From an uncultured Clostridia bacterium (GTDB lineage: Bacteria > Bacillota > Clostridia > Oscillospirales > Acutalibacteraceae), in contig CALWVB010000110.1 in NCBI GenBank assembly GCA_944384895.1, positions 1 to 47,454 on the forward strand: 47,454 nucleotides of DNA, read 5' to 3'. The position numbers and the translations under genes were made by a program. Each line of letters starts with the position of its first letter. Positions within the stretch are counted from its first letter, which is position 1. This document shows, piece by piece, positions 7,523-15,775 of this stretch. The notes beneath the pieces are model-generated. The model had not been told where the DNA came from. It made no database searches and saw only the letters and a program-made list of their open reading frames with translations.

Positions 7523-8488
7523 TTAGATATGATGCAAATGATTAATCTTTTTATATTCTGTAGGTGATAAAGCATATATATCCCTAAATGCTGCAGAAAA
7601 TTTGCTGGTATTTTGATATCCTACTATCTCAGCAATCTGTGCTATACTTTGTTTTGTAGTAGTTAATAAAAAAGCTGCTTCTTCCATACGCCTTCGTTTT
7701 AAATATGAATAAGGTGTTTGTCCATACATCTGTCGAAAATATTTTTTTATTGTAGAAATTCCTATTTGATACTCTTTAGCTAAATCAGAAATAGTTACCC
7801 TTACCTGTAAATTTTCTGTAAGGCGTGCTTCTATTTCCCGCACTCTGTTTGACATATCTTTTATGTGATAATAAGTTCCAGATCTGCGTTGCACCTGTCG
7901 TTCATACAGAAAGAACATAAGTTCTGCTGTTTTTAACCGGTAATATGCCAGACGTCCTTCTTCTGGAGCATCATATAATTCCGAAAAAATATGATCAATC
8001 TTTTGTTCAGATCTCAGTAATAAAAACGATTGTTCGTCAAGAAGACTATCAAATAATTCTTGAAGTTTTGGAGACCCGTCACCAAGCATTCTAATAATCT
8101 CATGTTCGACTTTCTTTGGTTCTATTATTAAACTGATCCCTTGATATATCCCCTGTGGGAAGTGACACTTTGTAGGAGGTCTACTCATATCGCTAATCGC
8201 AAAATCCTGTGGTCCAAGTGAGACTATTCTCCCATCTCGCATTGTGCATTCAAAACGTCCTGCCTTACAGTGATTAATTTCTACATAACCTGGACATCGA
8301 GCTTCTTCTTGAAAGCCATATGGAGTGTGAAAATCATTAAATATTAACGTCACGCCAGACATTACTTTATATACTGTCATATTGCCGAACCCCTCAGCAA
8401 AATCCATATGATATATGGAAGTATGGTCCGAACGTTTTGATAATATAGCCTCTCCAGGAAATAGATTATTCTTTTGTCCAAGTGCCAT
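7523..8488 (-). CDS. AraC-family transcriptional regulator
   Basis: A 321-aa regulator. The C-terminal 100 residues carry the two helix-turn-helix units of AraC/XylS (VTISDLAKEYQIGISTIKKYF, then IAQIAEIVGYQNTSKFSAAF with the family's P-x-x-Y ending SPTEYKK). The N-terminal 200 residues are an unassigned sensor domain. GGAGG lies 7 nt before the ATG. The promoter TTGACC-17-TAAAAT is followed by the same palindrome as the ABC operon promoter. Regulators of this size beside exporter-fold ABC pairs are common in siderophore and drug-response loci, so control of the adjacent transporter is likely; the effector is unknown. Confidence 0.9.
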   Translation of the reverse strand: MALGQKNNLFPGEAILSKRSDHTSIYHMDFAEGFGNMTVYKVMSGVTLIFNDFHTPYGFQEEARCPGYVEINHCKAGRFECTMRDGRIVSLGPQDFAISDMSRPPTKCHFPQGIYQGISLIIEPKKVEHEIIRMLGDGSPKLQELFDSLLDEQSFLLLRSEQKIDHIFSELYDAPEEGRLAYYRLKTAELMFFLYERQVQRRSGTYYHIKDMSNRVREIEARLTENLQVRVTISDLAKEYQIGISTIKKYFRQMYGQTPYSYLKRRRMEEAAFLLTTTKQSIAQIAEIVGYQNTSKFSAAFRDIYALSPTEYKKINHLHHI

Positions 8489-8573
8489 TGCCTTACCTCC
8501 TAAATGTATAGTTCTTTATTCAATATGGATTATTATAATAATAAAATCATTTAGTTTTATCAATTAATCTATA

Positions 8574-8589
8574 GTTAGCTACAGCTAAC
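8574..8589. promoter_or_regulatory. Palindromic operator GTTAGC-TACA-GCTAAC in the AraC gene leader
   Basis: Identical half-sites and 4-bp spacing to 7011-7026, again 11 bp below the -10. It probably binds a repressor common to both units; a separate metal-dependent repressor or the AraC protein itself are candidates. Confidence 0.7.
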
Positions 8590-8600
8590 TTATCAAGTTT

Positions 8601-8629
8601 ATTTTATCATCTTTATTAAAATAGGTCAA
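8601..8629 (-). promoter_or_regulatory. Sigma-A-type promoter of the AraC gene
   Basis: Minus strand: TTGACC (8624-8629), 17-nt spacer, TAAAAT (8601-8606). Start codon 113 nt downstream of the -10. Confidence 0.7.
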
Positions 8630-8720
8630 TTATTATAAGTTTATATATTAAAAGGTATCGTAGTAACATGTATTATACATATCATAATAAAGTTATTTAA
8701 TTTAGTGTATATATAATAAA

Positions 8721-8751
8721 TGCCTATAGGTTTTTTAACATCCTATAGGCA
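8721..8751 (-). terminator. Terminator of the polyamine operon
   Basis: A 10-bp stem TGCCTATAGG (8721-8730) with CCTATAGGCA (8742-8751), about 57 bp past the last gene. On the minus strand it is followed by a T/A tract. The rest of the 8489-8807 gap holds the AraC promoter and operator and nothing else I can support. Confidence 0.7.
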
Positions 8752-8807
8752 TTATTATATATAATCATATTGCTTAAATAGCTTTCTAATTAAGGTTTTA
8801 TTTTAAT

Positions 8808-9953
8808 TTATGATAATCGTCCTTTAAAATCATCATATTTAAATGTCCGTATTATTTCAATATCTCCTGATTTTTTTCCAACTGCTATACACGGCAAATT
8901 TATACCGTTAAATGTATTATTTTTAACCATAGAGTAATGAGCCATATCGCAAAAAATCAGTTTGTCACCAGGGTTTAAAGGCTTATCAAATGAATAATCT
9001 CCTATAATATCTCCCGCCAGACATGTAGGCCCGCCTAAACGATATGTATATTGTTTTTCATTTGGCTTACCTGCTCCTATAATCTCTGGACGGTATGGCA
9101 TTTCTAAAACATCCGGCATATGACATGCGGCTGACGTATCTAAAATTGCTATACTCATACCATTTGATACTATGTCTAATACCTGGGCTACTAAATATCC
9201 AGTATTTAAAGCCGCAGCTTCACCCGGTTCAAGATATACAGTCACATTGTATTTATCCCTAATAAATTCAATTGATTTTATTAGAAGTTCAATATCATAA
9301 TCCGGCCTTGTAATATGATGTCCGCCGCCAAAGTTAACCCATTTCATATGTTTTAAATATTGTCCGAACTTTTCATCAACAACCTGTATTGTACGCCATA
9401 AAGTATCAGAATTTTGTTCGCACATTGTATGAAAATGCAGCCCGTCTATACCGTCAAGTTTATCCGGATTAAAATTAGCTAAAGTTGTTCCTAAACGGGA
9501 ATTTTTAAAGCATGGGTTATATATATCTGTTTCAATTTCTGAATATTCCGGGTTAATACGTATACCGCATTCTATATTTTTACCACTTTTTTGTATAACC
9601 GGACGGAATTTTTCCCATTGTGAAAAGGAATTGAACACAATATGTCCACAGTATTTTATTATTTCATCAAATTCTGATTCTTTATAAGCCGGAGCATAAA
9701 TATGCACTTCTTTTCCCATCTCTTCATATCCGAGTTTAGCCTCAAATAGTGAACTAGAAGTAACTCCATAAAGATATTTACTTATAAGAGGATAAAAATA
9801 AAACATACTAAATCCCTTTTGGGCTAATAATATACGGCACCCGGTTCTATCCTGAATATTCGCCATTATCTGCATATTTTTTTCAATAAGGCTTTCATCC
9901 ACAAGATAACATGGCGTTGGTAATTTACTTATATCAAATCTAAATTTATCCAT
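8808..9953 (-). CDS. nspC: Carboxynorspermidine/carboxyspermidine decarboxylase
   Basis: A 381-aa fold-III (alanine racemase-like) PLP decarboxylase that converts carboxyspermidine to spermidine, or carboxynorspermidine to norspermidine. The N-terminal LPTPCYLVDE block is typical. The PLP lysine is in AQKGFS (K46). A glycine-rich FGGGHHIT motif binds PLP phosphate near residue 210, and a GPTCLAGD block near residue 310 is the usual C-terminal Cys region. Length matches NspC. It follows the dehydrogenase gene by 15 bp, the pairing expected for the carboxyaminopropyl route. It is the last gene of the operon. Confidence 0.92.
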   Translation of the reverse strand: MDKFRFDISKLPTPCYLVDESLIEKNMQIMANIQDRTGCRILLAQKGFSMFYFYPLISKYLYGVTSSSLFEAKLGYEEMGKEVHIYAPAYKESEFDEIIKYCGHIVFNSFSQWEKFRPVIQKSGKNIECGIRINPEYSEIETDIYNPCFKNSRLGTTLANFNPDKLDGIDGLHFHTMCEQNSDTLWRTIQVVDEKFGQYLKHMKWVNFGGGHHITRPDYDIELLIKSIEFIRDKYNVTVYLEPGEAAALNTGYLVAQVLDIVSNGMSIAILDTSAACHMPDVLEMPYRPEIIGAGKPNEKQYTYRLGGPTCLAGDIIGDYSFDKPLNPGDKLIFCDMAHYSMVKNNTFNGINLPCIAVGKKSGDIEIIRTFKYDDFKGRLS

Positions 9954-9968
9954 TAAATATACCTATCC

Positions 9969-11168
9969 TTAATCGACCAATTCCGGATCAAAACTTTCAT
10001 GCCAAGGCAAACCGCATCTATTGAGTTCATCCATAAATGGATCCGGATCAAATTCTTCAATATTATGCACTCCCGGTTTATTCCATTTACCTGTGATAAG
10101 CATCATAGCACCTATCATTGCAGGTACGCCGGTTGTATAAGAAATTGCCTGAGATTGTACCTCAGCATAGCACTCTTCATGCACGCAAACATTATATAAA
10201 TAATAATTTTTCTTTTTTCCATCCTTTATGCCTTGGAAAATACAACCTATATTAGTCTTGCCTTTTGTACGGGGGCCTAATGAAGCAGGATCAGGCAATA
10301 CTGCTTTAAGAAATTGCAATGGTACTATTTGTTTTCCTTCAAATTCAATAGGTTCAATTGAAGTCATACCAACATTTTCAAGCACTTTAAGATGATTTAA
10401 ATAATTCTGTGAGAATGTCATCCAAAAACGCATTTTTTTAATACCTGGGATATTAATTGCCAACGATTCCAATTCCTCATGATGAAGAAGATATATATCC
10501 TTTTCACCTATTTGTGGGAAATTATAAACACGTTTTATACTCATCGGTTCAGTTTCAATAAATTTACCATTTTCAAAATAGCTCCCGTTAGCTGTTACTT
10601 CACGTATATTAATTTCCGGATTAAAATTTGTGGCAAAAGGATAACCATGGTCGCCGGCATTTGCATCCAAAATATCAATTTGATTAATTTCATCAAAATG
10701 ATGCTTTAATGCATATGCAGAAAATACTCCTGTAACACCGGGATCAAAACCGCTTCCAAGCAAAGCTGTTATCCCAGCCTGTTCAAATTTTTCTTTATAA
10801 GCCCATTGCCATTTATATTCAAATTTAGCTGTATCAAGAGGTTCATAATTAGCAGTATCAAGATAATTTGTCTTTGTTTTAAGACATGCTTCCATTATAG
10901 TCAGATCCTGATATGGCAATGCAAGATGCATAACAACATCCGGTTTAAATTTATTAATAAGCTCTACAAGTTCATCAATATTATCGGCGTTAACCTGAGC
11001 TGTGGATATTTTAGTTTTACTATCTTTTAATTTTTCTTTTAATGCCTCGCATTTTGATAATGTACGGCTTGCAATACATATTTCTTCAAATACATCTGGA
11101 TTTTGACAGCATTTATGAATAGCTACGCTGGCTACGCCGCCGCATCCTATAATCAAAGCTTTTCCCAT
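9969..11168 (-). CDS. Carboxynorspermidine/carboxyspermidine dehydrogenase (saccharopine dehydrogenase family)
   Basis: A 399-aa NADPH-type dehydrogenase. The N-terminal Rossmann motif is GCGGVA (residues 8-13). LLGSGFDPGVTGVFSAYA is typical of this enzyme, and the end (GLPWHESFDPELVD) also fits. It reductively condenses L-aspartate semialdehyde with putrescine (or diaminopropane) to the carboxy-polyamine that NspC then decarboxylates. In other families saccharopine dehydrogenases act in lysine metabolism, but the adjacent nspC argues for the polyamine role. ATG is preceded by a GGGGGAAAG site. It lies 28 bp after speB. Confidence 0.92.
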   Translation of the reverse strand: MGKALIIGCGGVASVAIHKCCQNPDVFEEICIASRTLSKCEALKEKLKDSKTKISTAQVNADNIDELVELINKFKPDVVMHLALPYQDLTIMEACLKTKTNYLDTANYEPLDTAKFEYKWQWAYKEKFEQAGITALLGSGFDPGVTGVFSAYALKHHFDEINQIDILDANAGDHGYPFATNFNPEINIREVTANGSYFENGKFIETEPMSIKRVYNFPQIGEKDIYLLHHEELESLAINIPGIKKMRFWMTFSQNYLNHLKVLENVGMTSIEPIEFEGKQIVPLQFLKAVLPDPASLGPRTKGKTNIGCIFQGIKDGKKKNYYLYNVCVHEECYAEVQSQAISYTTGVPAMIGAMMLITGKWNKPGVHNIEEFDPDPFMDELNRCGLPWHESFDPELVD

Positions 11169-11196
11169 TTTTTACTTTCCCCCTATAAGCTTAATT

Positions 11197-12057
11197 CTAT
11201 TTTTTTGTTCCTAATAATATCAGCATTTCACGCAATATTTTACATGCAACCGCAGTTGATACTCCGCTTTGATCTAATGGCGGCGATAATTCATTTATAT
11301 CACAAGCAACTATATTAAGATTAGATATAACAGTTTTTACTGCGTTTAACAACTCATTAAAGCTTACTCCTCCAGCTTCAGGCGTACCTGTTCCTGGAAA
11401 TATTGACGGGTCTAATACATCAAGATCCAAAGTAAAATATACAGGTTTATCTTTTAATTTTTTTATAGTATCTTCTAACCCGTCAAAATTAAATTTTTGA
11501 GTTATTACATGTTTTTTCCCCCATAAAAATTCCTGCCTGTCGCCTGAACGGATACCAAACTGATATATTTTATTATCCCCTGTCAATTCCCATACTCTAT
11601 GCATTACCGTTGCATGAGATAATTTTACGCCTAAATAATCATCTCTTAAATCAGCATGTGCATCAAAATGAATAATATGAACATCCGGATATTTCTTAAC
11701 AACCGCTCTCATAGTTCCTAATGTTACAAGATGTTCTCCGCCAATCATAACCGGAAGCTTATTATCATTTAATAACTTAGCTTCATATTCTTCTATCTGG
11801 TCAAGCACCATATTAGCGTCGCCTATCGGAAGTTCTAAATCTCCGCCGTCAAATACCGGGATATCTTCCAAATCAGCATCAAGATATGGGCTATAAGTTT
11901 CAACGCCGTATGATTCCGCACGCATAGTCTTGCTTGCAAACCTGGTTCCTGGCCGATATGATGTTGTACCGTCAAACGGGGCTCCAAATATAACTAAATT
12001 TGACTCGTTATATTCATTATCACAACCTAAAAAAGTTTCTATATTTCTATTCAACAT
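11197..12057 (-). CDS. speB: Agmatinase / N1-aminopropylagmatine ureohydrolase
   Basis: A 286-aa ureohydrolase of the arginase/agmatinase family. Mn-binding motifs are complete: GGEH (106-109), DAHAD (132-136), and TLDLDVLDPS followed by GTGTPEAGG. It cleaves urea from agmatine to give putrescine, or from aminopropylagmatine to give spermidine directly. Its start overlaps the end of speE by 11 bp, which indicates coupling. Its position after an arginine decarboxylase-like gene and speE is compatible with the aminopropylagmatine route known from Thermus; sequence alone does not tell which substrate is used first. Confidence 0.9.
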   Translation of the reverse strand: MLNRNIETFLGCDNEYNESNLVIFGAPFDGTTSYRPGTRFASKTMRAESYGVETYSPYLDADLEDIPVFDGGDLELPIGDANMVLDQIEEYEAKLLNDNKLPVMIGGEHLVTLGTMRAVVKKYPDVHIIHFDAHADLRDDYLGVKLSHATVMHRVWELTGDNKIYQFGIRSGDRQEFLWGKKHVITQKFNFDGLEDTIKKLKDKPVYFTLDLDVLDPSIFPGTGTPEAGGVSFNELLNAVKTVISNLNIVACDINELSPPLDQSGVSTAVACKILREMLILLGTKK

Positions 12058-12898
12058 CCCTCAATAGCTCCTCTACATAATTAGGCAAAGCAAAAGCTCC
12101 AATATGAAGCTGAGTATTATAATATTTTGTGCGTATACCTAATGTATTCCATTTAGCTTGATTCAAATCATGCGTTGGATGATATTTTTTCGATGCAAAT
12201 CCAAACAGCCAATGCCCGGACGGATATGTCGGGATATGCGCCTGATAAACCTTACTTATTGGGAAAGATTCTACTATACGTTTATGAGCGCGCTGCATAG
12301 CTTGGGCGTCTTCACTATAAAATGGGCTTTCATGCTGGTTTACCATTATACCGTCCTCTTTGAGCGCTTTAAAGCAGTTGCCATAAAACTCTTTGGTAAA
12401 CAACCCTTCTCCTGGGCCAAACGGATCGGTTGAATCAACTATTATTAAATCATATCGGTTTTCACAACGCCTAATATATTTAAGCCCATCCTGATAATGT
12501 ATGTTTACTTTTGGATCTCCCATACAACAGGATGTTTTAGGTAAATATTTTTTACATACTTCCACAACCAGTTCATCGATTTCAACTACATCTATATGTT
12601 CAATTGTATTATACTGCATAAGTTCGCGTATAACACCGCCGTCTCCTGCTCCAATTACCAATATATTTTTAGCTGTCGGATGAACTGCCATTGGTACATG
12701 CACTATCATTTCATGATATATAAATTCATCTTTTTCAGTCAACATCATATAACCGTCTAATGTTAAAAAACGGCCGAATTCCTTTGAATCAAATATATCA
12801 ATACGTTGAAATTCACTATGTCCACTGTAAAGCTGCCTGTCAACCTTTATGGAAAATTTTACGTTAGGAGTATGCCTTTCAGTAAACCATAACTGCAA
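12047..12898 (-). CDS. speE: Spermidine synthase (aminopropyltransferase)
   Basis: A 283-aa aminopropyltransferase that transfers the aminopropyl group of decarboxylated AdoMet to putrescine or agmatine. The SAM-type Rossmann motif GAGDGG is near residue 82. The catalytic aspartate stretch is DSTDPFGPGEGLF, near residues 151-163, typical of spermidine synthases. The TTG start (12898) is supported by AAGGAG 10 nt upstream and by the family's characteristic N-terminus (xLWFTE). It begins 5 bp after the decarboxylase gene. Acceptor specificity (putrescine, agmatine or spermidine) is not determined. Confidence 0.92.
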   Translation of the reverse strand: MQLWFTERHTPNVKFSIKVDRQLYSGHSEFQRIDIFDSKEFGRFLTLDGYMMLTEKDEFIYHEMIVHVPMAVHPTAKNILVIGAGDGGVIRELMQYNTIEHIDVVEIDELVVEVCKKYLPKTSCCMGDPKVNIHYQDGLKYIRRCENRYDLIIVDSTDPFGPGEGLFTKEFYGNCFKALKEDGIMVNQHESPFYSEDAQAMQRAHKRIVESFPISKVYQAHIPTYPSGHWLFGFASKKYHPTHDLNQAKWNTLGIRTKYYNTQLHIGAFALPNYVEELLRDVE

Positions 12899-12903
12899 TT
12901 ATA

Positions 12904-14358
12904 TCACTCTCCTTTTACTACGTTTATATGTTCTATATTCATATCCTGAGTACCAGTTAAAAAACATCCTTTTTCTTTTGCATAATCTATATATTCCAAT
13001 ATTTCATTTGTTATCATTTCCCCTGGAGCTAATATAGGTATTCCAGGCGGATAACACATAACAAATTCGCTGCATATTTTCCCTGAGCTTTCATTTATCG
13101 GAAGCGATTCTTTATCAGCATAAAATGCTGTCTGCGGCGCTAAAGCAACGTAAGGATTAATATATTCATGATTTAACATACCTGTTTTATCCCGTTTAAA
13201 TCTACGTCTTATTTCTGATAATGCACTAACAAGGCGTTCTATATCCTGCCGCCTGTCCCCTACCGAAATATATGCTAAAATATTACCTAAATCGCCGAAC
13301 TCTGCCTGGATATCATAATCATCTCTTAATATATCATAGACTTCTATCCCTGCAAGGCCTATATTAAGAGTATATATAGATAATTTTGTTATGTCAAAAT
13401 CATATATAGTATCTCCGTTTATAAGTTCTCTTGAATATGCGTAATAATCCCCTATCTGATTTATTTCATCTCTTGCATATTGAGCTATATCAGCTACCCT
13501 GGCAAAAATTTCTTTACCGTTTAAGGCTAAATTTTTTCTTGATATATCCAGACTTGACAATAACAAATATGATCCGCTTGTAGTTTGCGTAAGATTTATT
13601 ATTTGACGGGTATAACCCGGATCAACGTTTTTTCCTACTAATAAAAATGAGCTTTGAGTAAGAGAACCTCCTGATTTATGCATACTTACCGACGCCATAT
13701 CTGCTCCGGCCGACATAGCGGACGCCGGCATATTTTCACCAAAATAAAAATGTGTGCCATGCGCTTCATCTACAAGCACAAGCATATTATGTTCATGTGC
13801 AAACTGGGTAATAGCTTTTAAATTAGAGCATATCCCATAATATGTTGGATTGTTTACCAATACTGCTTTTGCATCCGGATTATCTAATATAGCCTGCTTT
13901 ACATCTTTTAACGACATACCTAATGCGATACCTAAAGTATTATCCACATCCGGATTTACGTATATCGGCACTGCTCCACACAATATAAGTGCATTTATAA
14001 CGCTTCTGTGTACGTTCCTTGGCAGTATTATCTTATCGCCCTTTTTACATGCTGTAAGTATCATACTTTGTACTGCAGAAGTAGTACCATTAACAATAAA
14101 AAATGCATGGCTTGCACCAAAAGCATCGGCTGCTAAACATTCAGCTTCATGTATAACTGATACCGGATGACATAAATTATCCAATGGTTTCATGGAATTT
14201 ACATCTACTGTCATACATTTTTCGCCTAAAAATTTTGTAAGTTCCTTATTGCCCTTACCCCTTTTATGTCCTGGTACATCAAAAGGTACTACCCTAGCCC
14301 GTTTAAATTGTTCTAAAGCTTCCAATATAGGGGCTTTGTCCTGATTTAATAAAGACAT
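12904..14358 (-). CDS. speA: Arginine (Orn/Lys/Arg) decarboxylase, aspartate aminotransferase fold
   Basis: A 484-aa PLP decarboxylase like Bacillus SpeA. The N-terminal PGHKRG block and the PLP lysine motif SMHKSGG (K228) are clear; VDEAHGTHF supplies the PLP-binding Asp and His. Arginine specificity is inferred from the agmatinase gene in the same operon; lysine or ornithine remains possible. I chose ATG at 14358 (MSLLNQ, with GGAAG 7-8 nt upstream) over an in-frame TTG at 14388 that would overlap speD. The start is thus 26 bp after speD. Confidence 0.88.
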   Translation of the reverse strand: MSLLNQDKAPILEALEQFKRARVVPFDVPGHKRGKGNKELTKFLGEKCMTVDVNSMKPLDNLCHPVSVIHEAECLAADAFGASHAFFIVNGTTSAVQSMILTACKKGDKIILPRNVHRSVINALILCGAVPIYVNPDVDNTLGIALGMSLKDVKQAILDNPDAKAVLVNNPTYYGICSNLKAITQFAHEHNMLVLVDEAHGTHFYFGENMPASAMSAGADMASVSMHKSGGSLTQSSFLLVGKNVDPGYTRQIINLTQTTSGSYLLLSSLDISRKNLALNGKEIFARVADIAQYARDEINQIGDYYAYSRELINGDTIYDFDITKLSIYTLNIGLAGIEVYDILRDDYDIQAEFGDLGNILAYISVGDRRQDIERLVSALSEIRRRFKRDKTGMLNHEYINPYVALAPQTAFYADKESLPINESSGKICSEFVMCYPPGIPILAPGEMITNEILEYIDYAKEKGCFLTGTQDMNIEHINVVKGE

Positions 14359-14384
14359 TATTAATACACTTCCATTTTTGTTTA

Positions 14385-15191
14385 TCAATAAATATTACTG
14401 CCGCTAAATATTTCTATCATCTCACGGCGCAAACTGTCTATAATCTTAAGGCGCGTTGCCGGCTGTAATTCATATGCATCTGTATTAAACAGATAATTTT
14501 GCAGATCAATTTCTTTTATAAGCATCTTTGTATGAAACATATTAGACTGGTAAACATTTATATCTATTGCATCATATTTCTGCAATGTTTTATTATCTAT
14601 ATAATCTTGTATTGATGTGATTTTATGATCCATAAACAGTTTTTTCCCGCTTATATCGCGTGTAAACCCTCTTACCCTGTAATCCATTGTAATAATATCT
14701 GAATCAAAACTGCCTATTAAATAATCAAGGGTTTTTAGCGGAGTTATTTCTCCACATGTCGCAACGTCTATATCCACTCTAAATGTTGCAAGGCAATTAT
14801 CAGGATGATATTCCGGGTATGTATGAACTGTTACATGGCTTTTATCCAAATGCGCTACAACAGTATCCCTGTTTTTAAGCGCAGCAATATTACCAAGATT
14901 ACATGTTTCATCAGTTATTGATGAAATCATAGAATCCTCGGCAATAAGGAAGGTAACGCTTGCTCCCTGAGGGTCATAATCCTGCTTTGATACATTTAAT
15001 ACATGCGCTCCTATCATTTCAGTTACCTTATATAATATATTTGTAAGGCGTTCAGAATTATACTGTTCATCTATATATTCTATATAATCGCGCTGTTCAC
15101 GCGCGCTTTTTGCATAACATACGTCATATATATTAAAACTAAGAGACTTTGTAAGATTATTAAAGCCATATAGTTTAAGTTTATTTTCCAT
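14385..15191 (-). CDS. speD: S-adenosylmethionine decarboxylase proenzyme (E. coli-type)
   Basis: A 268-aa proenzyme, close to E. coli SpeD in length and motif, not the short Bacillus/Thermotoga type. The self-cleavage site is [12 protein letters not shown]; Ser118 would become the pyruvoyl group. [14 protein letters not shown] follows as in the family. It makes decarboxylated AdoMet for SpeE. AGGAAGGA lies about 11 nt before the ATG. It is the first gene of the polyamine operon, and upstream lies a structured RNA with a terminator-like stem, so expression may be attenuated. Confidence 0.92.
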   Translation of the reverse strand: MENKLKLYGFNNLTKSLSFNIYDVCYAKSAREQRDYIEYIDEQYNSERLTNILYKVTEMIGAHVLNVSKQDYDPQGASVTFLIAEDSMISSITDETCNLGNIAALKNRDTVVAHLDKSHVTVHTYPEYHPDNCLATFRVDIDVATCGEITPLKTLDYLIGSFDSDIITMDYRVRGFTRDISGKKLFMDHKITSIQDYIDNKTLQKYDAIDINVYQSNMFHTKMLIKEIDLQNYLFNTDAYELQPATRLKIIDSLRREMIEIFSGSNIY

Positions 15192-15261
15192 ATCCGAATC
15201 AGTCCTTCCTAAATAAAAGCTGCAGCAAATCTATATAATTCTTTACTTATTATCAAAAAAA

Positions 15262-15735
15262 TAAAAACTCAAATGGATAATATAATGCCATGCGCACAAG
15301 ATCCACTTGAGTTTCTTTTTTCTACTTTTATTTTTCTTTACGATAAATAAATATGCCGCTACTTTTTATTTATTCAGAAAATGTAGAAATTAGAGTCTAT
15401 ATAGCAAGAATTACTTTTACTACTCTTATTGATTGTTTCACAAGTGTGATGTGCTTCATAAGGCACACGGTTGTAAGTAACCAACTTATAAAATTTGAGC
15501 ATAAAAGCTCAATCAATAAGGCAACGAAAGTTGCCGATTCGGCATTTGACCCGGCTGTCCGTATGGCCTTTTTTCCTCCGCGGGGATTAAACTTTAAAGA
15601 ATGCAAAAAGCATTCAGTGCGCGGAAACGGTCAAAATTATTCTTTGCTTTGAGATAAGGCGGAAGCTATTATATATCAGGCAATACTGATATATAACACT
15701 CTAATTTCTGCCTTCTGATTACTGTGTTGATTATA
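15262..15735 (-). ncRNA. Unidentified structured RNA / leader upstream of speD
   Basis: Minus-strand promoter TTGCTT-17-TATAAT lies at 15753-15758 and 15730-15735. The transcript would contain a closing stem, 15698-15709 with 15385-15396 (12 bp, AGAAATTAGAGT/ACTCTAATTTCT). Within it are hairpins at 15669-15696 (11 bp), 15599-15615 (6 bp), 15520-15535 (GGCAAC/GTTGCC) and 15495-15512 (TTGAGC/GCTCAA), plus a distal helix 15426-15435 with 15510-15519 (10 nt, three shared with the last hairpin). The GC-rich middle has no coding logic. I do not recognise it as 6S, RNase P, tmRNA, SRP or a T-box. It may be a cis leader or an independent RNA. Confidence 0.65.
15265..15314. terminator. Terminator-like hairpin between the structured RNA and speD
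   Basis: AAACTCAAATGGAT (15265-15278) pairs with ATCCACTTGAGTTT (15301-15314), one G-T/mismatch position. On the minus strand it is followed by TTTTATTTTTTT. It lies about 75 nt before the speD start, so it can end the structured RNA or act as an attenuator. A weak TTGATA-17-TAGATT promoter candidate follows it. Confidence 0.7.
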
Positions 15736-15758
15736 CATTAAATGCAACAAAAAAGCAA
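15730..15758 (-). promoter_or_regulatory. Promoter of the structured RNA (and possibly the polyamine operon)
   Basis: Minus strand TTGCTT (15753-15758), 17 nt, TATAAT (15730-15735). It lies directly after the PBP gene end. Confidence 0.7.
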
Positions 15759-15775
15759 GTTTTTATACAAAATTT

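Noticed and set aside
15353..15652. A 99-codon plus-strand ORF and a 69-codon minus-strand ORF in the speD upstream region
   Set aside because: Neither has a good ribosome binding site or protein-like composition; they run through stem-loop sequence of the putative structured RNA.
15262..15735. The structured RNA as 6S, RNase P, tmRNA, SRP RNA, T-box or SAM riboswitch
   Set aside because: I could not find the conserved strings of these classes in the minus-strand sequence; a covariance search is still the decisive test.
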